In this document: positions 15,681 to 22,166 of the stretch, one piece after another | How the letters are laid out: the number at the start of each line of letters is the position of its first letter | How positions within the stretch are numbered: the stretch's first letter is position 1 | NCBI GenBank assembly: GCA_000437395.1 | Contig: FR898172.1 | Coordinates: 1-53,984, forward strand | Direction of reading: 5' to 3' | DNA: 53,984 bases | From: Clostridium sp. CAG:288 | Lineage (GTDB): Bacteria > Bacillota_I > Bacilli_A > RFN20 > CAG-288 | Notes under the pieces: generated by a model | What the model was told of the DNA's origin: nothing | Database searches by the model: none | What the model saw: only the letters and a program-made list of their open reading frames with translations | Position numbers and translations under genes: made by a program

Positions 15681-16349
15681 CTAAAGGGTCCAATCAATTG
15701 GATCCTTTTTTTCTTCTATTAATATCTCATTAATTTTCTTAAAGTGACCGTTGCCAAAAAAGCCATAAGAAGCACTTAGTGGACTTGGGTGTGGCGATTT
15801 TAATATATAATGTCTTTTATTAGTAATTAAAGCTTCTTTTGTTTTAGCATTATTTCCCCACAAAACAAATATTACTGGATCTTCACGTTCATTTAATTTT
15901 TTAATAACATCGTCAGTAAAAGTTTCCCAACCTTTTCCCTTATGCGAATTTGCTTGACCTTTTCGAACAGTCAATACAGTGTTTAATAATAAAATTCCTT
16001 GTTTAGCCCATTTAGTCAAATTACCATTAGTGCTAGACATAGTAACATTAAGTTCAGAACTAATTTCCTTATAAATATTTATAAGAGATCTTGGTAAAGC
16101 TACGCCTTGTTCAACAGAAAAAGCTAAGCCGTGAGCTTGATTAGGTTCATGATAAGGATCTTGTCCTAAAATACACACTTTAACATCTTCATATGAAGTA
16201 GTCTTTAAAGCATTAAAAATGTTCTCCATTTTAGGATAGATTACATAATGTGAATATTCAAATTTTAAAAATTCTCGCAATTTTAAATAATATTCTTTAT
16301 CAAACTCACCCTTTAAAACTTCATCCCAAGAATTGCCAAAATGTACCAT
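15681..16349 (-). CDS. ung: Uracil-DNA glycosylase
   Basis: This 222-residue enzyme removes uracil from DNA. It shows the water-activating motif GQDPYHEPNQAHGLAFSV, the strand VIFVLWGNNA and the Leu-loop HPSPLSASYGFFG. The start is the ATG at 16349: it follows AAAGAGG and gives the usual MVHFGNSWDEVL beginning and family length, whereas an in-frame ATG 16 codons upstream lacks a ribosome site and adds an unusual extension. It converges with the CotH-like gene, whose terminator overlaps its 3' end. Confidence 0.95.
   Translation of the reverse strand: MVHFGNSWDEVLKGEFDKEYYLKLREFLKFEYSHYVIYPKMENIFNALKTTSYEDVKVCILGQDPYHEPNQAHGLAFSVEQGVALPRSLINIYKEISSELNVTMSSTNGNLTKWAKQGILLLNTVLTVRKGQANSHKGKGWETFTDDVIKKLNEREDPVIFVLWGNNAKTKEALITNKRHYILKSPHPSPLSASYGFFGNGHFKKINEILIEEKKDPIDWTL
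15686..15712 (+). terminator. Rho-independent terminator of the CotH-like gene
   Basis: A 9-bp stem with one mismatch (15687-15695 with 15698-15705) precedes seven T. It lies inside the last codons of the convergent ung gene, so the two genes share this DNA. Confidence 0.8.
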
Positions 16350-16408
16350 AAAATTAAACCTCTTTTCTATACTAGCACATAGTTTATCTAAGTGCATATG
16401 TTATATTG

Positions 16409-16930
16409 ATGAATACCTATAAATTACCACAAGTTTACCTAAAAATATTAAAAGAAGAAGATTATAAATTAATATTAGATTTATATTCGAACAAAGAAAC
16501 TGCATATTGGTCAGGAATAAAGAAAATACAATCTAAACAAGCCGCTGAAAGATTCATATATGAGTCAAATAGTGATTCAAAAGTTATTAATTACGTTATA
16601 AAGGATAGTGTAACTCAAATTAGCATCGGAGTTTTTTCTCTATTTAAAACTGAACTATTTAGAAAGCCAACTTTAGAAATAGGTTACGCTATCTTGCCAC
16701 AATATAGAAATAAAGGTTATGCTAAAAGCTCAATTATAAAAATTCACGAAATGATAACTTCACATGATTACTTTATCAAATATAAATACTTAATGGCCAA
16801 ATATTATACAGATAATTTAATAAGCTCTAACCTTTTACATTCTTTTGGATTTGTCCCTGTTTCTGAAGGTACAACTATAGATATTTATGGCAATCAAAAA
16901 CGAACAAAGTTAGTTTATAGAAATATATAA
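16409..16930 (+). CDS. RimJ/RimL-type GNAT acetyltransferase
   Basis: This 173-residue protein has the GNAT profile: YLKILKEEDYKLILDLYSN at the start, LEIGYAILPQYRNKGYAKSS (near 90-109) as the acetyl-CoA loop, and NLLHSFGFVPVSEG near 145. The acceptor is unknown. The ATG at 16409 is preferred to a TTG one codon upstream. There is no ribosome site and a -10-like TATGTT sits only a few bases away, so the mRNA may be leaderless. Confidence 0.75.
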   Translation: MNTYKLPQVYLKILKEEDYKLILDLYSNKETAYWSGIKKIQSKQAAERFIYESNSDSKVINYVIKDSVTQISIGVFSLFKTELFRKPTLEIGYAILPQYRNKGYAKSSIIKIHEMITSHDYFIKYKYLMAKYYTDNLISSNLLHSFGFVPVSEGTTIDIYGNQKRTKLVYRNI

Positions 16931-16933
16931 AAA

Positions 16934-16942
16934 TGCTATAAT
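16934..16942 (+). promoter_or_regulatory. Extended -10 promoter before ylmH
   Basis: TGCTATAAT ends 17 bp before the ylmH ATG. The predicted leader is about 11 nt with no Shine-Dalgarno sequence. Confidence 0.5.
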
Positions 16943-16959
16943 ACAAGTGTATTTGTATT

Positions 16960-17706
16960 ATGGAAGAAATTGAAAGATTTACTAAAAAAATTAAATCAGA
17001 TATCGATCAATGCTATGAAGGTAAAGTTATTTTACTTTCTTTTTTAGATGAAACTCAAAAAGCAATTGTTAATAAATGTTTATTCGGTCATAACAACTAT
17101 ATAAATTGCTATTTTTATGGTGGTTTTACAAATAGTGAACGTGTAAGATGCTTATTAACACCTTATGAAAGCAACAATAATAAATTATTCAAAATAAACA
17201 TTTACAAAATAATTTATAACAAAAAATATTATGAATTAAATCACAGAAGCATTTTAGGTGCATTAATGGGCTTAGGCATAAAACGTGAGTGTATTGGAGA
17301 TATAATTTTAACACCAGAAAAAGACGCCTTTTTTGCTTGCACAGAAGAGATTAGCAAATATATTGAATCAGAGCTAAATTATGTTGGAAATGCTCCAGTT
17401 AAAATTGATCTTTATAGCGATAAAATAGAACACGAAATAAAATACGAAGAGACTATGCACTTCTTGTCTTCAATGAGACTTGATGTTGTTGTAGCTGCAA
17501 TTATAGGATTATCTAGAAGTAACACTTTAGAGCTTATATCATCAAAGTTGGTATTTGTTAATGGGCTAGAAACTGAAAATAGCAGCCAAATAATCAAAGA
17601 AAATGATGAAATTAGCGTAAGACATAAGGGCAAATATAAAATAATAGAAGTTGGTAGTCAAACAAAAAGTGGAAGAATTAAGGTGACAATTGGCAAAAGA
17701 ATTTAA
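16960..17706 (+). CDS. ylmH: YlmH/RqcP2-like S4-domain RNA-binding protein
   Basis: This 248-residue protein matches YlmH: an N-terminal region with CYFYGGFTNSERVR, a middle domain (HRSILGALMGLGIKRECIGDI near 100-120) and a C-terminal S4 domain (SSMRLDVVVAAIIGLSRS near 168-185, then VFVNGLETENSSQIIKENDEI). YlmH binds the 50S subunit and can take part in poly-alanine tailing during ribosome rescue; in many Firmicutes it sits in the division cluster, which is absent here. No Shine-Dalgarno sequence is seen. Confidence 0.85.
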   Translation: MEEIERFTKKIKSDIDQCYEGKVILLSFLDETQKAIVNKCLFGHNNYINCYFYGGFTNSERVRCLLTPYESNNNKLFKINIYKIIYNKKYYELNHRSILGALMGLGIKRECIGDIILTPEKDAFFACTEEISKYIESELNYVGNAPVKIDLYSDKIEHEIKYEETMHFLSSMRLDVVVAAIIGLSRSNTLELISSKLVFVNGLETENSSQIIKENDEISVRHKGKYKIIEVGSQTKSGRIKVTIGKRI

Positions 17707-17771
17707 AATTTACAAATAAATTATTGCTTAAAAACAAATACTTCAAGTCTATTTTAAGTATCTAATAAATA

Positions 17772-17780
17772 TGGTATACT
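17772..17780 (+). promoter_or_regulatory. Extended -10 promoter before the plsC-like gene
   Basis: TGGTATACT ends 15 bp before the ATG, leaving a leader of about 9 nt without a clear ribosome site. Confidence 0.45.
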
Positions 17781-17795
17781 TTTAAAGTAGTAATT

Positions 17796-18605
17796 ATGAA
17801 GCAAAAAATTATTTATTATACAGACGAAATGAATGATGATTTCGCCGGAACCCATATCAAGCCTAAGATTATTGATGGAAATTACAAATATCGCCATCAT
17901 AATATTTTTTGGCACTTTGCAGCATTTTTTGTTTATCGTATATTTGCAACTCCCATAATTTGGTTTTATTTAACTTTTATAAGAAGAGTAAAATATGTTA
18001 ATAGAAAAGCATTAAAAAGATGTAGATCTGACTATTTTATATATGGAAACCACACACAATCAGTAGTAGATGCGTTTAATCCAGCTATGTTAGCTAGACC
18101 ACATAGAGCTTCAATAATTGTTTCTCCAGATGCTGTATCCGTTCCAGGATTAAATATGTTTATTCCAATTTTAGGTGGCATTCCTATTCCTTCTACACTT
18201 CAATCAACTAAAAATTACTTAAAATACCTGAAATATTTAGTTAGTAAAAAAAGAGCTATCTTTCTTTATCCAGAAGCACACATATGGCCTTACTACAATA
18301 AAATTAGAAATTTCCCTGATCATTCATTTGCCTATCCGATAAGATTTAATACTCCAGCATATGCCTTTGTAGTATTGTATAGACAAAGAAAAATTAAGAA
18401 ATATAAAAAGCCAAAAATTACAGTAATTATTAGCGATCCATTCTTCCCAAAAGATTATGATAACGATAGAACAAAATTACGCAACGCTATTCACGATTTC
18501 ATGGTTGATACAATAAATAAGTATGGAAGTTACGAATATATTAAATATCAAAAAATAGATATCAATCAAAAAGAAGATAATGAAAAAGAAGCTGTTGATA
18601 ATTAA
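17796..18605 (+). CDS. PlsC-like lysophospholipid acyltransferase
   Basis: This 269-residue membrane-associated protein resembles 1-acylglycerol-3-phosphate acyltransferases. A hydrophobic segment (about 37-64) anchors it. GNHTQSVVDAF near residue 84 is the active-site region, with five residues between His and Asp rather than the canonical four. Later blocks are FIPILGGIPIPS and AIFLYPEAHIWPYY, equivalent to the FPEGTRS motif. It would acylate lysophosphatidate or a related lipid. The variant HX5D motif makes the exact substrate uncertain. Confidence 0.75.
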   Translation: MKQKIIYYTDEMNDDFAGTHIKPKIIDGNYKYRHHNIFWHFAAFFVYRIFATPIIWFYLTFIRRVKYVNRKALKRCRSDYFIYGNHTQSVVDAFNPAMLARPHRASIIVSPDAVSVPGLNMFIPILGGIPIPSTLQSTKNYLKYLKYLVSKKRAIFLYPEAHIWPYYNKIRNFPDHSFAYPIRFNTPAYAFVVLYRQRKIKKYKKPKITVIISDPFFPKDYDNDRTKLRNAIHDFMVDTINKYGSYEYIKYQKIDINQKEDNEKEAVDN

Positions 18606-18640
18606 GATAAATTTTAATTATTATCAATAGCTTTTTTATT
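18590..18640 (+). terminator. Rho-independent terminator after the plsC-like gene
   Basis: A stem starting AGCTGTTGATA (18590-18600) pairs with TATCAATAGCT (18622-18632) with one mismatch, followed by a T run. It includes the last codons of the gene. Confidence 0.65.
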
Positions 18641-18716
18641 ATTTACAAAATATGAAGCTTTTATTTGCTTTTTATTCACTTAATTTGATAAATTACATAC
18701 TAGTATGAGGTTATAT

Positions 18717-19427
18717 ATGAAAAAATTAGAATTACGAAAAAATGTTTTATTTGATTTAGATGGCACATTACTTCCTATGGATATGGAAGCCTTTCAAAAT
18801 ATATATTTTAGAGGTTTATGCAAATCACTTCCAGAATTTGAGCCAAAGAAATTAGTTGAATATATTTGGAAAGGTACGGCAAGTATGGTAAAAGGCGGAT
18901 TAGAAACTAACCGCGAAAGATTTGCTGATACTTTTACAAAATTAAGTGGTATGGATTATTACAAAAATGAAGATCGCTTTATCAAATATTACGAAACTGA
19001 TTTTCAAAAATGCAAAGAAGTTTGTCCTATAACAGACACAAGTAAAAACATAGTCAATACTTTAAGAGATAAAGGTTATTTAGTTGCGATTGCCACTAAT
19101 CCTATTTTTCCACAAATTGCTACCTATTCAAGAATAAACTGGATTGGCTTAGATCCAAAATCATTTCCTCTCGTTACTACTTTTGAAAACTCAAAAAACT
19201 GTAAACCAAATTTAGAATATTATAAAGATGTTTTAAACGCATTAAATATTAAAGCTGAGGAGACAGTTATGATTGGCAACGATGTTTTGGAAGATGGTAT
19301 AGCTAGCAAATTAGGTATTAAAGTTATATTAATCTCAGATTGTCTATTAAATCCAAATAATCTACCTACAGAAAATTTTGAAGTATATACTTTAGAAGAA
19401 CTTTATCAAGGAATTAAAAATTTATAA
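18717..19427 (+). CDS. HAD-superfamily hydrolase
   Basis: This 236-residue protein has the HAD motifs: LFDLDGTLLP (motif I, nucleophile Asp), AIATNP (motif II), a Lys in SKNCKPN (motif III) and MIGNDVLEDGIAS (motif IV). A helical cap lies between motifs I and II. It is a small-molecule phosphatase of unknown substrate. The ATG at 18717 is chosen because TGAGG lies just upstream; the ATG four codons earlier overlaps that ribosome site. Confidence 0.85.
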   Translation: MKKLELRKNVLFDLDGTLLPMDMEAFQNIYFRGLCKSLPEFEPKKLVEYIWKGTASMVKGGLETNRERFADTFTKLSGMDYYKNEDRFIKYYETDFQKCKEVCPITDTSKNIVNTLRDKGYLVAIATNPIFPQIATYSRINWIGLDPKSFPLVTTFENSKNCKPNLEYYKDVLNALNIKAEETVMIGNDVLEDGIASKLGIKVILISDCLLNPNNLPTENFEVYTLEELYQGIKNL

Positions 19428-19431
19428 ATAA

Positions 19432-19490
19432 AAAGCACCTTTGACTAACACATTTTATAAAATGTTAATCAATTTGGTGCTTATTTTTTT
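19432..19490. terminator. Terminator between convergent genes
   Basis: AAGCACC (19433-19439) pairs with GGTGCTT (19476-19482) around an inner TAACA/TGTTA-type stem, followed by a T run on the plus strand. It sits between the HAD gene and the convergent flavoprotein gene. Confidence 0.7.
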
Positions 19491-20608
19491 GAAGCAGCCT
19501 TATATCCAGTTATAAATGCTAAACCCATATTATAACCACCACAAATAGCGCTTAAATCTATTATTTCACCACCAACATATATATCTGAATATTTTTTTAA
19601 TGACATGTTGTGTAAATCAATTTCATCAAGTAAAATACCACCTTTAGAAACTTGTGATTCTTTAAGTTCATATTTACCACTAATATTAAATTCTATAGAA
19701 TCTAAGTGTTCATAAGCGCTATTTTTATATCTATCTATGAGATATTTTGCTATTCTTTCATTTATCATCAAATCTAAAGGTATCGATTTATCATTTTTAT
19801 CTATACAGAAATTATCTCTTTTAGTCAGATCAACTAAAACTTTATATTTTTTATTAGAATTTGAATCAATGTATAACGATGAATCAAAAATAGAAATACC
19901 TGATATACCATCTTTTTTAAATAAAATTTCACCATTCTCACAATAGATTTCTTTATCGTTTTCAAGTAGTTTAACAGTTGCAAATGCTCTAGCACCAACT
20001 AAATATTCAGGTATTTTTTCTTTAGTCTTTAACGGGCATAAAACTGGTTCAAAAAGATTATATTTTACCATTAAAGAATCTAACAAACTCTTATTAATTC
20101 CTTTAATTCGATCATATGAATAACCACCTACGGCAACAAATAATTTGTCATATTTTACTTTTTTTAACGATGCCAATAAAACAGTTTTTTTACTTTCATC
20201 AACACTAACCACTTTCTCATTAAGAATAACATCGATGTTGAATTTTTTTATTGCTTCTATTAACACTTTCCAAACAGTCAGTGATGAATTTGAATAAGGA
20301 TAAAATCTTCCTGCATTATCGATAATATATATAAGCCCAAGCTCTCTTAAAAAGGCTAGAGTTTTGCTAGCATAATCTTTTTCTATTATTTTCAAAGCAG
20401 CATCTTTATTGTCATAAGCTTTATCGATACTATTGTCTAAAAGTTCTTGATTGAAAAAATTAGCTCTTCCATTTCCAGATACAAGTACTCTTTTTAATAA
20501 CTTATCGCTAGATTCAATTATTACTACCTTATCATTAGGATAATCTTTTTTCACTCTTAAAGCATAAATAACACCGCTTGGTCCGCCACCAATAACAACG
20601 TGTTTCAT
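19481..20608 (-). CDS. BaiN/HI0933-family FAD-dependent oxidoreductase
   Basis: This 375-residue flavoprotein begins with the FAD-binding GxGxxG-type motif (IGGGPSGVIYA) and IIESSDKLLKRVLVSGNGRAN, diagnostic of the HI0933/BaiN family. The C-terminal VGGEIIDLSAICGGYNMGLA is the second FAD contact. Members reduce C=C bonds in steroid or other substrates, but most are uncharacterised. Its ATG overlaps the stop of the nitroreductase gene (TAATG), so the two are coupled. Confidence 0.85.
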   Translation of the reverse strand: MKHVVIGGGPSGVIYALRVKKDYPNDKVVIIESSDKLLKRVLVSGNGRANFFNQELLDNSIDKAYDNKDAALKIIEKDYASKTLAFLRELGLIYIIDNAGRFYPYSNSSLTVWKVLIEAIKKFNIDVILNEKVVSVDESKKTVLLASLKKVKYDKLFVAVGGYSYDRIKGINKSLLDSLMVKYNLFEPVLCPLKTKEKIPEYLVGARAFATVKLLENDKEIYCENGEILFKKDGISGISIFDSSLYIDSNSNKKYKVLVDLTKRDNFCIDKNDKSIPLDLMINERIAKYLIDRYKNSAYEHLDSIEFNISGKYELKESQVSKGGILLDEIDLHNMSLKKYSDIYVGGEIIDLSAICGGYNMGLAFITGYKAASKK

Positions 20609-21126
20609 TAAATAATCTTTGAGCCTTCAACTCTCTCTTTAAATTGAGGTTTATCACCTTTAATATAGCCTAGCGCAATGCTTTCTAAGCATTCATACTC
20701 TTCTCCAATACCTATCTCTTTTTGGAATTGTTTTCCTTTTTCTGAAGCGAAGAAAAAGCTTGATCTATGAATCCAACAAGCCCCAAGATCAATAGCAGCT
20801 GTAGCTAAAAGCATATTTTCTAATGCAGCAGCACCATCTAATACTTTTGTAGGTGAATCTTTGGAGAAAAACAAAATTACAACTGGAGAATCATAATATG
20901 CATCTGTTGGTCTTTCCGTAAACTCTTTAATCAAATCAGCATATTTTTTTCTAATATCTTTATTTTTTAATGCGATGAAAAGTAATGGTTGTCTATTCAT
21001 TCCTGTAGGAGCCATTTTACCAGCATCCATAATAAAATTAATATCTTCATCAGAAACTTCTTTATCTAAGAAACTTCTAACACTTACTCTGTTTTTTAAC
21101 AAATCAATAAAATCTTTCTTTTCCAT
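20608..21126 (-). CDS. Nitroreductase-family FMN flavoprotein
   Basis: This 172-residue protein matches the nitroreductase fold: RVSVRSFLDKEVSDEDI near the start, AGKMAPTGMNRQPLLFIAL (FMN contact) and GAAALENMLLATAAIDLGACWIH. Such enzymes use NAD(P)H to reduce nitro, quinone or flavin substrates. It lies between a thioredoxin-like membrane protein (13-bp gap) and a BaiN-type flavoprotein, forming a redox operon. Confidence 0.85.
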   Translation of the reverse strand: MEKKDFIDLLKNRVSVRSFLDKEVSDEDINFIMDAGKMAPTGMNRQPLLFIALKNKDIRKKYADLIKEFTERPTDAYYDSPVVILFFSKDSPTKVLDGAAALENMLLATAAIDLGACWIHRSSFFFASEKGKQFQKEIGIGEEYECLESIALGYIKGDKPQFKERVEGSKII

Positions 21127-21139
21127 ATAATTACTCCTT

Positions 21140-21676
21140 TTAACTCATAAGTTGACTAACTATTGTAGTACCTTCCCAAGCTCCAGTAATTGTTCCATTA
21201 TTAACTTCAATCATGGTTGGATATCCATTCATTTTAAATTCTAAATATGAATTGACGCCAACTAAAGAATTAATATCATAATCGTTAACTATTGGTGCTT
21301 CTATAGAACTTATATAAAGATTGTGATTATAGCCACTATCGCTATCAATGTAGTTTAATACTGTTGGTTTAATTGTTTCACACATACTACAAGTATCAGA
21401 ATAAAAGACTAAATAATACATTCCTGTTTCAACACTTAAGATTTTTGAAATATCACTTATTTCTCTTAATTGATACTTTGCATCTTTATAATCTCTATTG
21501 TCTTTGTCTTTTCTACCAATTGTATAAGCAACAGAAACAACAGTTGCAATTAATAAAACTACAACTAGACACAAAGAATAAAATCTTTTTGTATATTTAG
21601 ATTGAACTTTTTCTTCGATACTTTCTGTTACGCTACCAGTTCCACCAAAGACAGATTGACTTTTGTTTTCGTTCAT
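21140..21676 (-). CDS. Membrane-anchored thioredoxin-like protein
   Basis: This 178-residue protein has a short cytoplasmic N terminus, one membrane helix (about residues 31-52) and an extracellular thioredoxin-like domain with the redox pair CSMC in VFYSDTCSMCETI, plus the cis-Pro strand NGYPTMIEV. It probably handles disulfide exchange outside the membrane. The CxxC spacer (SM) differs from thioredoxin's GP. It is the first gene of the redox operon. Confidence 0.75.
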   Translation of the reverse strand: MNENKSQSVFGGTGSVTESIEEKVQSKYTKRFYSLCLVVVLLIATVVSVAYTIGRKDKDNRDYKDAKYQLREISDISKILSVETGMYYLVFYSDTCSMCETIKPTVLNYIDSDSGYNHNLYISSIEAPIVNDYDINSLVGVNSYLEFKMNGYPTMIEVNNGTITGAWEGTTIVSQLMS

Positions 21677-21733
21677 TTTTTCACCTTATAAATATAATAT
21701 CATATAAATCTTTTTTATTAGTATACCACAAAT

Positions 21734-21759
21734 AAAAAGCAGGCACATTATATGCCTGC
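21734..21759 (-). terminator. Rho-independent terminator of rpsO
   Basis: GCAGGCA (21739-21745) pairs perfectly with TGCCTGC (21753-21759), followed by five U on the minus strand, directly after the rpsO stop. Confidence 0.9.
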
Positions 21760-21767
21760 CTAATTTC

Positions 21768-22037
21768 TTACTTACGTAAGTTAAGTTTTGCAATCAAAGC
21801 AAGATAAGCTTCGTGATCTTTTCTATCGAGATAATCGAGTAAACCACGTCTTTGACCAACAAGAATGAATAAACCACGTCTTGAAGATTGGTCTTTGTTG
21901 TTTGCTTTGAGGTGAGCTGTTAAAGCTTGGATTTGAGCTGAGAGAAGAGCGATTTGAACTTCAGTTGAACCTGTGTCCTTTTCGTCCTTACCGAATTCCT
22001 TAACGATAGCAGCGACTTTTTCTTTTGATAAAGCCAT
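21768..22037 (-). CDS. rpsO: 30S ribosomal protein S15
   Basis: This 89-residue protein is S15, a primary 16S rRNA binder. Typical blocks are MALSKEKVAAIVKEFGKDEK, DTGSTEVQIALLSAQIQALT, RRGLFILVGQRRGLLDYL and a basic C terminus. The ATG at 22037 follows a strong GGAGG; the in-frame ATG five codons earlier overlaps that site and is rejected. It is a single-gene unit with its own promoter, folded leader and terminator. Confidence 0.97.
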   Translation of the reverse strand: MALSKEKVAAIVKEFGKDEKDTGSTEVQIALLSAQIQALTAHLKANNKDQSSRRGLFILVGQRRGLLDYLDRKDHEAYLALIAKLNLRK

Positions 22038-22061
22038 TTTTCTTTCCTCCATTAAATCTTA

Positions 22062-22113
22062 ACTTATTCCCAGTAACGAACAGGAGTTTTTTACTTCGAA
22101 GCCGAGAGTAAGT
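22062..22113 (-). promoter_or_regulatory. Structured rpsO leader, possible S15 autoregulatory element
   Basis: In the mRNA leader, ACUUACUCUC (22113-22104) can pair with GGGAAUAAGU (22071-22062) with one mismatch and one G-U pair. The enclosed segment contains GGCUUCGAAG and a UUCG stretch. S15 leaders that bind their own protein commonly form such closed multi-branch structures. The pairing is seen; feedback control is inferred from known rpsO leaders. Confidence 0.45.
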
Positions 22114-22123
22114 CGCATGTAAT

Positions 22124-22152
22124 AATATACATAAGATTAATCGTTTTTTCAA
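22124..22152 (-). promoter_or_regulatory. rpsO promoter
   Basis: On the minus strand TTGAAA (22152-22147), a 17-bp spacer ending in TG, and TATATT (22129-22124). This is a near-consensus promoter placed just past the end of the Sel1-repeat gene. Confidence 0.7.
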
Positions 22153-22166
22153 GATTAATTTGTTAT

